From: Erysipelotrichaceae bacterium
GTDB taxonomy: Bacteria > Bacillota_I > Bacilli_A > Erysipelotrichales > Erysipelotrichaceae
Assembly: GCA_017512885.1 (NCBI GenBank)
Contig: JAFWEP010000028.1
Span: 53,006-117,005, forward strand
Length of the DNA stretch: 64,000 nucleotides
Reading direction: 5' to 3'
A program made the position numbers and the translations under genes. Shown piece by piece: positions 1-7,820 of this stretch; the stretch's first letter is position 1, and each line of letters starts with the position of its first letter. The notes under the pieces were generated by a model. It was not told the origin of the DNA and did not search any database. It saw only the letters and a program-made list of their open reading frames with translations.

Positions 1-912
1 GATCGAAGCGATCTTCGAGCAGTTGGTCTGTACGATGCCCAGTACCTGCTTGGCGATCTCGTAATCGATGCCGGTCTTCGTGGCATAGGACAGGAAGAAC
101 TTGGCGTTGACCAGCGGTCCCATCGTACCCAGGAAGGAGATGATCACGTAAGGGATGCCCAGAGACAGGATCTCCCGCATGATCTTCTTCGGGGGCTGTG
201 CTCCCCCTTCCTGCTTTGCCGCCTGCTGACGCACATAGCGGCTGTCCCGGCGGGTACTGGCCAGGAAATAAAGGATCGTGACGACGGCGGCCAGCGAAGC
301 AGCCAGGATCGCCATATAGATCGCATAGATGCTTTTGAAGTGCAGCAGTTTGACGAAGAGATAGCCGAGACCGATGATGCCGGTGACTCTGACCAGCTGT
401 TCCAGGACCTGCGATACGGCGTAGATATCGAGCCTCTTGAGGCCCTGATAGAAACCGCGTACCGAAGAGAGATAAGGTACGGTGATGACCGCCAGCAGCA
501 GGATATAGAAGAGATTGGTCAGGGCCGCGATATCTTCCGGCGCTGCCGAGCTTCCCAGCGAGGAGACCGCCAGCGGCCTGGCTCCTAAGAAGAACAGGAA
601 GGCGATCAGGAAGGAGATGCCCATGATGAAGGAAGTACCGAGCTTCCGTACTAAGAGGGCCGTCTTATAGTCTTCCCGGCCTACATACTTGGCGACCAGA
701 GCAGCGATCGCAAAAGGAATGCCGGCCTGACAGATCTTGAGGATCATGTCGTAGTAGGTATAGGTGATGCTGTAGAAAGCCATGTTGCTCTCGCCGGCCA
801 GAGAGTTCAGCGGAACGACATAAAACAGTCCCAGGGCCTTGGAGATAAAGACGCCGAAAGAGCCGGTCAGGGCTCCGGCCAGGAGAGACTGTTTTTTCTT
901 TTCCTCAGTCAT
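1..912 (-). CDS. MurJ/SpoVB-type lipid flippase, C-terminus cut by window edge
   Basis: Multidrug/oligosaccharidyl-lipid/polysaccharide (MOP) exporter family membrane protein, probably flipping lipid II or a polysaccharide lipid across the membrane. The reading frame is open from an ATG at 912 to the first base of the window, so 304 N-terminal residues are seen and the rest lies outside. The start MTEEKKKQSLLAGAL is followed by hydrophobic segments and the 'SKALGLFYVVPL' pattern that opens SpoVB/YtgP proteins, with more membrane helices near residues 90-110, 140-160 and 185-215. A GGAGG site lies 3-4 nt before the ATG, inside the end of the upstream lipoprotein gene, which it overlaps by 8 bp; the two are probably translationally coupled. 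Family is sure, substrate is inferred. Confidence 0.8.
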   Translation of the reverse strand, partial: MTEEKKKQSLLAGALTGSFGVFISKALGLFYVVPLNSLAGESNMAFYSITYTYYDMILKICQAGIPFAIAALVAKYVGREDYKTALLVRKLGTSFIMGISFLIAFLFFLGARPLAVSSLGSSAAPEDIAALTNLFYILLLAVITVPYLSSVRGFYQGLKRLDIYAVSQVLEQLVRVTGIIGLGYLFVKLLHFKSIYAIYMAILAASLAAVVTILYFLASTRRDSRYVRQQAAKQEGGAQPPKKIMREILSLGIPYVIISFLGTMGPLVNAKFFLSYATKTGIDYEIAKQVLGIVQTNCSKIASI

Positions 913-1414
913 TTTCCTCCGATACCGCCAGGTGCAGACGGTAATAAGCACGGGTATTGTTGTTGCGGTCCTTGTTTTCCCACTGGATCAGGACCCTCAG
1001 ATCCACCTCCGGCTTCTGGGAGACGCCGCTGATCACGAGACCGGAGACATAGCCCTTGTCGGGATTGCTCTGGTTGGGGATCATATGGTATTCGTTCTCT
1101 TCAAAGATGCCGACCGAAGCAGCCATCTGATTCGTATAGTCCACTCCGTCCTCACAGGCTAAAGCTTCCATATCGTACAGAGCGATACGGGCATTGTCGA
1201 TGAAGACGTAATAACGGTAGCCTTCGGTGATCGGTACGATCTCTCCGGAAAGATCAAAAGCATTGGAACTCTCCCGCAGCACCTCCTGGGCCTGCAGAAG
1301 TTCCACCAGATCGAGATAACGCTCTTCAGCCGTCATTTTGCGGGCGCTGGAACTGTCGCGCTGACAGCCGCAGAGCAGCAGAAACAACAGCAGAAAACAG
1401 CAGAACTTTTTCAT
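905..1414 (-). CDS. Small lipoprotein of unknown function
   Basis: A 169-residue secreted lipoprotein. Residues 1-17 form a signal peptide (MKKFCCFLLLFLLLCGC) with lipobox LCGC, so the mature protein would start at Cys17 and be lipid-anchored. The mature part is about 150 residues of mixed strand and helix; I do not recognise its fold. It lies directly upstream of and overlaps the flippase gene, suggesting a shared envelope role, which is inference. There is no Shine-Dalgarno sequence before the ATG. Instead a TATAAT hexamer (1421-1426) ends six bases before it, so the transcript may be leaderless. Confidence 0.8.
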   Translation of the reverse strand: MKKFCCFLLLFLLLCGCQRDSSSARKMTAEERYLDLVELLQAQEVLRESSNAFDLSGEIVPITEGYRYYVFIDNARIALYDMEALACEDGVDYTNQMAASVGIFEENEYHMIPNQSNPDKGYVSGLVISGVSQKPEVDLRVLIQWENKDRNNNTRAYYRLHLAVSEEND

Positions 1415-1437
1415 GACTCAATTATAAACAGAATAAT

Positions 1438-1459
1438 GGAAAGGGACTAGTCCCTTTCC
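1438..1459. other. 22-bp perfect palindrome across the tyrS stop codon
   Basis: An 11+11 bp perfect inverted repeat with arms GGAAAGGGACT and AGTCCCTTTCC. It contains the TAG stop of tyrS and sits just upstream of the -10 of the following lipoprotein gene. In tyrS RNA it could form a strong hairpin but is followed by AUUAUUCUG and not a U-run, so it is an atypical terminator. It could equally be a protein-binding site. Confidence 0.55.
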
Positions 1460-2673
1460 AGTACGAAGTAATTCTTCTTGCCTTTGCGCAGGATGAAGAG
1501 GTTTCCGGCCAATGCCCTGTCAGCACTGAGCAGCAGGTTCGGATCCTTTTCCTTAACGCCGTTCAGAGTGATCGAGGAACCGTTGATCAGTTCTCTCGCT
1601 TCCCGCTTGGAGGAGCAGGCGCCGACTTTTAAGAGCGCATCGGAGAGCGTGATCTCTTCATTGAGCGGGAAACGCGGCAGATCGCTGATGCCTTCGCGCA
1701 GTTCCTTCTCGCTCAGAGAACGGATATCGCCGCCGAAGAAGGTCTCCGAGATGCGTACGGCGCTCTCGTAGGCTTCCTCTCCGCGTAAGAAGCTGATGAC
1801 CTCGTGAGCCAGGGCCTTATGGGCCTTGCGCAGATGCGGTTCGTTGCGGTTGGATTCTTCCAGAGCTTCGATCTCTTCTTTGGAAAGGAAGGTCAGGAAC
1901 TTCAGGTAGTCGATGACTTTGGCATCTTCGGAGTTGATGAAGAACTGGTACATCTCATAAGAGGAAGTCTTCTCCGGAGAGAGCCAGATCGCTTTGCCGT
2001 TGGACTTGCCGAACTTGGTGCCGTCGCTCTTGGTCAGCAGAGGCATCGTAAAGGCATAGCACTCGGTATTGTGCTTCTTGCGGATCAGTTCGATCCCGGC
2101 AGTGATGTTGCCCCACTGGTCCTGACCGGCACACTGCAGGGTGACCCCTCTCTCTTCGTAGAGGTGCAGGAAATCCAGTGCCTGCAGGATCATGTAGGAG
2201 AACTCGGTGTAGGTGATGCCCTGATCGAGACGTCTTCTGACGATGTCCTTGTTCAGCATGTAGTTGATGTTGAAGAACTTGCCGTAGTCGCGCAGGAAAT
2301 CGATGACCTGGATATCCTTGATCCAGTCGTAGTTGTTGACGACTTCAAAACCGAAGATATCTTCCGCCTGTTTCTTCAGACAGGCGATGTTGTGGTCGAC
2401 TTCTTCCTTGGTGATCATCGGCCGTTCGGCATCCGGTTTGGGATCGCCGATCATGCCGGTACCGCCTCCGACTAAAAGGATCGGATGGTGTCCGGCTTCC
2501 TTCAGACGGCGGGAGATCAGGAACGAGGAGAAGTGTCCGATATGCAGACTGTCTCCGGTCGGATCGGTGCCGATGTAGAAGGTCATGCCGCCGTTGTTGA
2601 GTTTTTCGCGCAGGTCCGGTGAACTGACATCCTTGATCAGTCCCCGCCATTCCAGTTCTTCATAGATTCCCAT
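1447..2673 (-). CDS. tyrS: Tyrosyl-tRNA synthetase
   Basis: Charges tRNA-Tyr with tyrosine in the cytosol. It is a class I synthetase of 408 residues, a normal length for TyrS. The HIGH signature is at residues 44-47, the KFGKS form of the KMSKS loop lies near residue 230, and a C-terminal S4-like RNA-binding domain covers about residues 345-408. An in-frame ATG exists further upstream, but the start at 2673 (MGIYEELEW) matches the family N-terminus and has AGGAA upstream. The extra upstream codons lie inside the T-box terminator. Expression should respond to uncharged tRNA-Tyr through the T-box leader. It follows ccpA on the same strand. Confidence 0.97.
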   Translation of the reverse strand: MGIYEELEWRGLIKDVSSPDLREKLNNGGMTFYIGTDPTGDSLHIGHFSSFLISRRLKEAGHHPILLVGGGTGMIGDPKPDAERPMITKEEVDHNIACLKKQAEDIFGFEVVNNYDWIKDIQVIDFLRDYGKFFNINYMLNKDIVRRRLDQGITYTEFSYMILQALDFLHLYEERGVTLQCAGQDQWGNITAGIELIRKKHNTECYAFTMPLLTKSDGTKFGKSNGKAIWLSPEKTSSYEMYQFFINSEDAKVIDYLKFLTFLSKEEIEALEESNRNEPHLRKAHKALAHEVISFLRGEEAYESAVRISETFFGGDIRSLSEKELREGISDLPRFPLNEEITLSDALLKVGACSSKREARELINGSSITLNGVKEKDPNLLLSADRALAGNLFILRKGKKNYFVLERD

Positions 2674-2689
2674 AAGTATTCCTTTCCAT

Positions 2690-2866
2690 AAAAAAGGCAG
2701 AACCAAGGTCGCTGCAAAGCGAGGTCCCACCTTCATTTCTTACTCTGCCCTTAACGCGGGATACGTCTTATCTTTGCAATAAGAAACTCCAAGGTGTATT
2801 TCCCTTCCCTTCCTGTCCCCTTCTCAGCAGCCAGGGGCTCTCTGTACATTCCGGAACGGTACTCTT
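2690..2866 (-). promoter_or_regulatory. T-box riboswitch, tyrosine specifier (UAC)
   Basis: Tandem regulatory RNA leader of tyrS. Read on the minus strand it contains an AGAGAG/GCTGAGAAG stem I region, the specifier stretch AAATACACCTTGGAG in which TAC (2796-2798) is the tyrosine codon, and the T-box sequence AAGGTGGGACCTCG. It ends in a hairpin whose outer arms are GGCAGAG and TTCTGCC, followed by a run of six T. Uncharged tRNA-Tyr binding would favour the antiterminator. The 5' end is approximate, just after ccpA. Confidence 0.88.
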
Positions 2867-2877
2867 CCTTTTCAGCG

Positions 2878-3870
2878 CTATTTCTTTGTGGTCTGCCGCG
2901 GCGTGAAGAGATAGGTCAGACACTTTTCCTTGTCTTCCACCTTTTCATCCTGCAGCATCTTGGTCATCAGCCGCATACCGACAGCACCCAGATCATACGA
3001 CGGGATCGAGAATGCCGAGATCTTCGGTCTGACCATCGAATTATACTTCGTATCGATCGCACAGACAAGTTCCATGTCTTCCGGAACGCTGATCCCGTTC
3101 TCTCTGGCGGCATTGACGACAGCCATTGCCTGCGAGTCACGGTTGACGATCATCAGCTGGTGCCTGTGATCCTTGAAGTATTCGCAGAGGAAGCGGTAGG
3201 AAGAACGCGCTTCCCGTGGGATATGCACATAGTTCTCAAAGTTCAGGCCATGGGCCGCAAAGGCTTTCTGAGCCCCTTCCCGCATCTGCCGGGAACTGGC
3301 TTCGTTCTTGCGGTCTTCGAGGACAGCGATGTCCTGCAGGCCCTTCTCCAGATATCTCTCGCAGAGCTCGCTGACAGCCTTCTCGGTATCGACATAGACG
3401 GAGCAGATCCTTTCCGAGGAGATGCGGTTGCCGATGACGACGATCGGGATGTTGTAGTCGTTGAGCAGGTTGATGGAATCTTCCTTGATCTTGTCGGAAT
3501 AGATGATGACCCCGTCGACCCGGGACTTGATGATGACGTCGATGATCTTGTCGACATCAGAGATCCCTTCGGTGATCGTATGCAGGATCACGCTGTAGTT
3601 GTAGATCTTGGAGACATCCAGCAGACCGTTGATGATCTGTCCGGTATAGGTGAAGCTCGTTTCCGGGACGATCAGACCGATCATGGTCGTCTTCTGCAGA
3701 GCTAATCCCTGAGCGATCGCATTGGGCTTATAGCCCAGATGCACGATCGCATCTTCGACCTTCTTGCGGGTAGCAGCTTTGACGACGGAAGAATCGTTGA
3801 TAACACGGGAAACGGTGGCCAGTGAGACACCGGCTTCCTTGGCTACATCGTAGATCGTTACTCGTTTCAT
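2878..3870 (-). CDS. ccpA: Catabolite control protein A (LacI family)
   Basis: LacI/GalR-family transcription factor of 330 residues, the usual CcpA length. The N-terminal helix-turn-helix (VTIYDVAKEAGVSLATVSR, residues 3-21) and hinge helix (about 45-57, PNAIAQGLA) precede a periplasmic-binding-like core. The C-terminal stretch YDLGAVGMRLMTKML closely resembles the matching part of Bacillus CcpA, where the HPr-Ser46-P contact surface lies. Gene context supports the call: DUF948 and coiled-coil genes and murC upstream, tyrS downstream, as in Bacillus. Its ATG overlaps the previous stop (ATGA). It probably controls carbon catabolite genes at cre sites. HPr kinase is not in this window. Confidence 0.85.
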   Translation of the reverse strand: MKRVTIYDVAKEAGVSLATVSRVINDSSVVKAATRKKVEDAIVHLGYKPNAIAQGLALQKTTMIGLIVPETSFTYTGQIINGLLDVSKIYNYSVILHTITEGISDVDKIIDVIIKSRVDGVIIYSDKIKEDSINLLNDYNIPIVVIGNRISSERICSVYVDTEKAVSELCERYLEKGLQDIAVLEDRKNEASSRQMREGAQKAFAAHGLNFENYVHIPREARSSYRFLCEYFKDHRHQLMIVNRDSQAMAVVNAARENGISVPEDMELVCAIDTKYNSMVRPKISAFSIPSYDLGAVGMRLMTKMLQDEKVEDKEKCLTYLFTPRQTTKK

Positions 3871-4541
3871 GCGTTATCCTCTCCCGGTCCTTCCGGCGGT
3901 GCTTCGGCCGGAGCTTCCGCTTCCGGGGCTTCCTCCGGCGTTTCGACCGTTTCTTCTTTCTTCATCAGGCTGCGCAGCGCTTCTGCTGCCTTATCGGCTG
4001 CAGCCAGGACATCGTCCTTGGCTTTGACCAGTTTCTCATCCAGATCCGTCTTTTCCGCCAGTTCGTTCCATTTGACCTTGACGGCGTCCCGCAGGTCAGT
4101 GACCTTGTCGATGACCTTGCGGACATTCTCGTTCTCGCCGGCCTTGTCGAGAGTCGTATTGACGGCGCTGCCGACTTTCAGAGCGGTCTCCTTCGTCTTC
4201 TCGATGCCGTTCTCGACCGCTTCCCGGACCTGGGGGTTATTCTTCAGTTCGTTCAGTTTGCCCATCGCAAAGTCAGCAGCTTCCTGCGATTTGCTGCGGA
4301 TGTAGTCCAGGGTCTTTTCCATCTGGACCCTGTCCCTGGTCTCCTGATAGGCACTGACCAGTTTGCCGGAAGTCGTTTCCAGCGTTTCGCTGACCTTGCC
4401 GGCGATGGCTTTGGCCTTGGCCGAAAGACGCTCGTCTTCCACTTCATCGGCGGCCCGGGTGATCTCTTCGATCTTCCGCTTCATTTCTTCAACAGTCTCG
4501 TTGACGGATCTTTCCAGTTCCTGTCTCTCTTCTTCATTCAT
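3867..4541 (-). CDS. Coiled-coil protein at the ytxH position
   Basis: A 224-residue, highly charged, mostly helical protein with no signal peptide and no membrane segment. Residues 1-180 read as amphipathic alpha-helix with repeated KxxE/AxxK spacing, like apolipoprotein or late-embryogenesis-type helices. Residues 190-224 are a Pro/Glu/Ala-rich tail. It lies between the DUF948 gene (2 bp gap) and ccpA (4 bp overlap), the slot that ytxH holds in Bacillus, but it lacks the N-terminal glycine-rich membrane segment of YtxH. A scaffold or stress role at the membrane together with the DUF948 partner is a guess. Confidence 0.75.
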   Translation of the reverse strand: MNEEERQELERSVNETVEEMKRKIEEITRAADEVEDERLSAKAKAIAGKVSETLETTSGKLVSAYQETRDRVQMEKTLDYIRSKSQEAADFAMGKLNELKNNPQVREAVENGIEKTKETALKVGSAVNTTLDKAGENENVRKVIDKVTDLRDAVKVKWNELAEKTDLDEKLVKAKDDVLAAADKAAEALRSLMKKEETVETPEEAPEAEAPAEAPPEGPGEDNA

Positions 4542-4543
4542 GA

Positions 4544-4966
4544 CTATTTTCCTCCGATGATATCTTCCGGACTCGGTTCCTTCGGTTCCGGCGTTTTCTT
4601 CAGATTGCGGACCTTGTCGATCACTTCGTCGGTCTTGGCCAGCAGTTCGTCCTTCTTCTCGATCAGGACGTCCTTGTTTTTGTGGAGATAATCCTTGGCA
4701 TCCCCGATCGCCTTGACACCGGCATCATAACCGCTGTCCACGCCGTGACTGACTTTCACGACCGTATTCAAAGGCTCCTGGATCTTGGTCAGGCTGGTAT
4801 CGACCAGATCGATGGTCGTATGGGTCTTTTCCAGGGTCCCGCCTACTTTTTTCACGACTTTGATCAGATTGTTCAGCAGCACGATCAGCAGGATCAGAAC
4901 GATCAGTCCGGCGATCGGCAGCAGCTGTTCAGCCAGAGCTTTGCTGGCAACAATGAAAGCATCCAT
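4544..4966 (-). CDS. DUF948 (YtxG-like) membrane-anchored protein
   Basis: A 140-residue protein with one N-terminal membrane helix (about residues 15-35, LLPIAGLIVLILLIVLLNNL) followed by a long helical region ('TLEKTHTTIDLVDTSLTKIQEPL') typical of DUF948 general-stress proteins such as Bacillus YtxG. The last 25 residues are charged and proline-rich. It is first in an operon with the coiled-coil gene and ccpA, led by a clear sigma-A-type promoter. Function in the family is unknown. The helical tail probably faces the cytoplasm or pairs with the next gene's product. Confidence 0.8.
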   Translation of the reverse strand: MDAFIVASKALAEQLLPIAGLIVLILLIVLLNNLIKVVKKVGGTLEKTHTTIDLVDTSLTKIQEPLNTVVKVSHGVDSGYDAGVKAIGDAKDYLHKNKDVLIEKKDELLAKTDEVIDKVRNLKKTPEPKEPSPEDIIGGK

Positions 4967-4991
4967 GATAGGTCCTCACTTTCTCTTCTAA

Positions 4992-5019
4992 ATTGTAACA
5001 GATTTGCATTTTTTTACAA
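4992..5019 (-). promoter_or_regulatory. Promoter of the DUF948-coiled coil-ccpA operon
   Basis: On the minus strand TTGTAA (5014-5019) and TACAAT (4992-4997) are separated by 16 bp, with GTGAGGA a ribosome site before the ATG at 4966. It lies between the murC terminator and the operon. Confidence 0.7.
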
Positions 5020-5073
5020 TGAAATGATTTACATTTCAGAACCAACTACCGAAGATTGCACGTAATATCACCA

Positions 5074-5098
5074 AAGAAAAAGACAGCCGGAGCTGTCT
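5074..5098 (-). terminator. Rho-independent terminator of murC
   Basis: Hairpin GACAGCTCCGGCTGTC followed by TTTTTCTTT on the minus strand. It overlaps the murC stop codon by about two bases. Confidence 0.85.
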
Positions 5099-6398
5099 AG
5101 AAGAGTGCTTTGGTCTTTTCGGCCAGATGATAGATGTCCTTGCTGGACATGAAGACGTAGCAGGCGTCCTTTTCCGCAGCCAGAACGGCAGCGCCGGCTT
5201 CGTCCTCGCTGAGGACGACCGAACCCGGCAGACGCTCCTGCAGGTAACGGATATCGATATCGACGCCGTCCTGCTTGTCATCGATGGAGGTGAAATCCAG
5301 CAGGTAGACCTTGTCGGCCAGGGAGAGCGCAGCCGCGAAATCATCCGCAAAGCGGTAGACCCGGCTGGCCCGGTGCGGCTTGAAGATCGCCACGATCTTT
5401 TTGTCCGGGAAACGGTTGCGGGCCGTCTCCAGCGTGACTTTGACCTCAGTCGGATGGTGGGCATAGTCATCGACGAAGACTGCATCGGCGAACTTCTCGA
5501 CCTTGAAGCGGCGTTTTGGAGTCGCGAACTGCTGGAACGAAAGTTCGATCAGGGCCGGAGCGATCCCCAGCATGGTCGCCAGGGAGATGACCGCCAGGGC
5601 ATCATAGAGCAGATGCTGCTCCGAGAACGGCAGGCAGTAGTCGCCGACATGGTTCCCCCGGAAAGTGACCTGGAAGTTGCAGCGTTCCGGCTGGGCCTGC
5701 AGGTTGACGATGCGGAAATCGTTGTCTTCTCCGAAACCGAAGGAGAAATGGGCACAGGGGATGTTCAGCTTGCGGGCTTCCGGATCGTCTCCGTTAAAGA
5801 AGACCGCTTCCTTGACCTGTTCCACAAAGGACTGATAGGCCGAAAGGTAATCCGCCTCATCCTTGAAGTAATCGACATGGTCGATCTCGACATTGGTGAT
5901 CAATGCATAGGTCGGATGATAGGCCAGGAAATGGCGGCGGAACTCATCCGCTTCGACACAGAGATACTTGCTGTCGGGAGTGATATGCCCTTCTCCGTCA
6001 CCGATCAGATAGGCCGTCGGGGCATAACGGGAAAAGACATCCCGGGTCATCGTGGTCGTGGTGGTCTTGCCGTGCGAACCGCTGATCGCGATCGAGGTAT
6101 AGCCTTCCATCAGTTTCCCGAGATATTCATGGTAACGGTAGCAGGTGCAGGTCGGGTTATTGCGGGCAGCGATGACTTCCGGGAAATCCTCCAAGAAGGC
6201 ATTGCCGATGATGACCGTCATCCCGTCCCGGATATTGGCGGGGTCAAAGGGAACGATCGGGATCTGCCTTTTCAGCAGTTCCTCCTCGGTAAAGAAATGC
6301 TTCTCCAGATCGGAACCGGAGACTTCTTCCCCCAGGTCCTTCAACATGCAGGCCAGGGCCGCCATTCCGGTGCCTTTAATGCCGATAAAGAATACCAT
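5097..6398 (-). CDS. murC: UDP-N-acetylmuramate--L-alanine ligase
   Basis: Adds L-alanine to UDP-MurNAc in the first ATP-dependent peptide step of peptidoglycan synthesis, in the cytosol. The protein has 433 residues, normal for MurC. The N-terminal Rossmann-like motif FFIGIKGTGMAALA covers residues 3-16, and the ATP loop GSHGKTTTTT starts near residue 108. The central NVEIDHVDYF and later VDDYAHHPTEV motifs are typical of Mur ligases. The Mur C-terminal domain ends in SSKDIYHLAEKT. It sits 2 bp after a charged linker-type protein gene, and the pair is probably cotranscribed. Confidence 0.96.
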   Translation of the reverse strand: MVFFIGIKGTGMAALACMLKDLGEEVSGSDLEKHFFTEEELLKRQIPIVPFDPANIRDGMTVIIGNAFLEDFPEVIAARNNPTCTCYRYHEYLGKLMEGYTSIAISGSHGKTTTTTMTRDVFSRYAPTAYLIGDGEGHITPDSKYLCVEADEFRRHFLAYHPTYALITNVEIDHVDYFKDEADYLSAYQSFVEQVKEAVFFNGDDPEARKLNIPCAHFSFGFGEDNDFRIVNLQAQPERCNFQVTFRGNHVGDYCLPFSEQHLLYDALAVISLATMLGIAPALIELSFQQFATPKRRFKVEKFADAVFVDDYAHHPTEVKVTLETARNRFPDKKIVAIFKPHRASRVYRFADDFAAALSLADKVYLLDFTSIDDKQDGVDIDIRYLQERLPGSVVLSEDEAGAAVLAAEKDACYVFMSSKDIYHLAEKTKALF

Positions 6399-6400
6399 GC

Positions 6401-7063
6401 TTACTCCTTGTCGTCCTTGAAGAGCTCGTCAAAGAGCGAGATCTCCTGTGCCGCTACATAGGTCTCGTCATCATGCAGGATCTCGTCCAGACTGTGGTTC
6501 TCGAACCCGTCTTCGCGGATCCCCTGCAGCGGCATCTCGCCGGCCGAGAAATGCTGGGTCACGCCCTGGATCGTTTCTTCCTTGGGCAGGACATCAACGG
6601 CCGGGGTCTGCGGTCTCTTCGGTTCCGGCCTGACCGGTTCTTCTTCCTTCTGCGGGATCACGCCGTAGAACGGGGAATAGACCGTTCCCAGCACCGACCC
6701 GCTGTCCTTCTTGATCTGCGGGGTGTGCAGGACAGGTTCGCCCGTCTTCTCCTTGTCGACATAGCCGAAGATCGGGGAGATCGCCGGCTGGGATTCATAG
6801 GGACGGACTTCTTCCTTCTTCTCCGCTTCCTTTTCCTTTTTGGGAGCAGGCTTGCGGACCTGCAGTTCATCGAGATCGATGAAGGAACCGCTGCGTTTCT
6901 TTTCCGTTTTCTTCTCTTCCGTCTTCACCGGAGCCGGTCTTGCTTCCTGAACAGGCTGTTTCACCGGTTCCGCCAGAGGTTTCACTTCCTCTAAGGGAGC
7001 TTCGACGACGACTTTTCCCTCTTCTTCTTCGGGTTCAAATAACAGATCGATCAGTTTTTTCAT
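6401..7063 (-). CDS. Disordered charged protein with two SP-x-x-G motifs, upstream of murC
   Basis: A 220-residue protein with no membrane segment, rich in Glu, Lys and Pro and probably largely disordered. Two short motifs stand out, ISPIFG (residues 95-100) and YSPFYG (129-134), each followed by a charged stretch. The N-terminus MKKLIDLLFEPEEEE and the acidic C-terminus (SLFDELFKDD) look like short helices flanking the linker. It lies 2 bp upstream of murC. In Bacillus the gene before murC encodes the division translocase SftA, which has a long N-terminal linker, so a division-linked adaptor is possible. That is inference only. Confidence 0.7.
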   Translation of the reverse strand: MKKLIDLLFEPEEEEGKVVVEAPLEEVKPLAEPVKQPVQEARPAPVKTEEKKTEKKRSGSFIDLDELQVRKPAPKKEKEAEKKEEVRPYESQPAISPIFGYVDKEKTGEPVLHTPQIKKDSGSVLGTVYSPFYGVIPQKEEEPVRPEPKRPQTPAVDVLPKEETIQGVTQHFSAGEMPLQGIREDGFENHSLDEILHDDETYVAAQEISLFDELFKDDKE

Positions 7064-7068
7064 GATTT

Positions 7069-7782
7069 CTATTCTCCAATAATATCTTCTGTCTGTGTTT
7101 CGCTCGGCTGCGGGCTCTCGCTCGGTGCCGGAGTCTCTTCACCAATGATCATATCGCTGAGGTTGCCGTTCTTGGGGATGATCGTCTCAAAGAGGTCGAC
7201 CTGTTTCTTCTCGTAGTCGATCGTGATCTTATCGGAGAAGTCCGCGATCACGTTCTCGCTTTCACAGAGCGCGCTCTTGGCGATCAGCAGGATATGGCGC
7301 AGAGCCGTTTCGGCTTCCTCAGGATAACAGTAAGCATAGTAATGAAACTGAGAGGTATAAACGACTAAGAGGATCTCTTTCTCATGCGTATAGGCTTCGA
7401 TCAGGAAAGGCACGATATTCTCTTCCGCATCGGCATAGACGCCCCGCTTCTGATAGATGCGGTCGCTCTCGGCATAGAAACCGTCCTCCAGCAGGAAGGA
7501 GGAAACGTACTGTTCCTGGTTGATGACATCGGCGATATTGATGTTCATCAGGATCGTGATATCTGCATACTGCAGCAGGATGCCGGTGCCGTCGGTAGAC
7601 AGACGCTGCATATCCGAAGGCAGATAATAGCTGTAATAACGGCTGCGGATATTCGGTCGATGTACGACGCTGTCCTGCTGGAAAGCCAGGATCCGGGCAT
7701 CGAGCCTCTCTTCCAGTGACGATGAGGAGACAGTGCAGGCGCTCAGCAGCAGGAAAAGCACCACAAAAAAAGTCTTCTTCAT
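7069..7782 (-). CDS. Lipoprotein of unknown function
   Basis: A 237-residue secreted lipoprotein. I chose the ATG at 7782 because MKKTFFVVLFLLLSAC is a clean signal peptide with lipobox LSAC (Cys16); six upstream codons are open but would spoil it. The mature part contains 'SRYYSYYLPSDMQR' and long alternating strands, and ends in a Pro/Ser/Glu-rich tail (about 215-237). I do not recognise the fold. A TATTAT hexamer ends six bases before the ATG, so the RNA may be leaderless; GAGG lies very close to the start. It is followed after 5 bp by the murC-linked linker gene. Confidence 0.78.
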   Translation of the reverse strand: MKKTFFVVLFLLLSACTVSSSSLEERLDARILAFQQDSVVHRPNIRSRYYSYYLPSDMQRLSTDGTGILLQYADITILMNINIADVINQEQYVSSFLLEDGFYAESDRIYQKRGVYADAEENIVPFLIEAYTHEKEILLVVYTSQFHYYAYCYPEEAETALRHILLIAKSALCESENVIADFSDKITIDYEKKQVDLFETIIPKNGNLSDMIIGEETPAPSESPQPSETQTEDIIGE

Positions 7783-7820
7783 GCCTCGATAATAGCACAA
7801 AAAGAAGACAGTTTGCAGGC

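Noticed and set aside
144..588. Short frames on both strands at the left edge
   Set aside because: They lie inside the truncated flippase gene, which runs through 1-912 on the minus strand in another frame.
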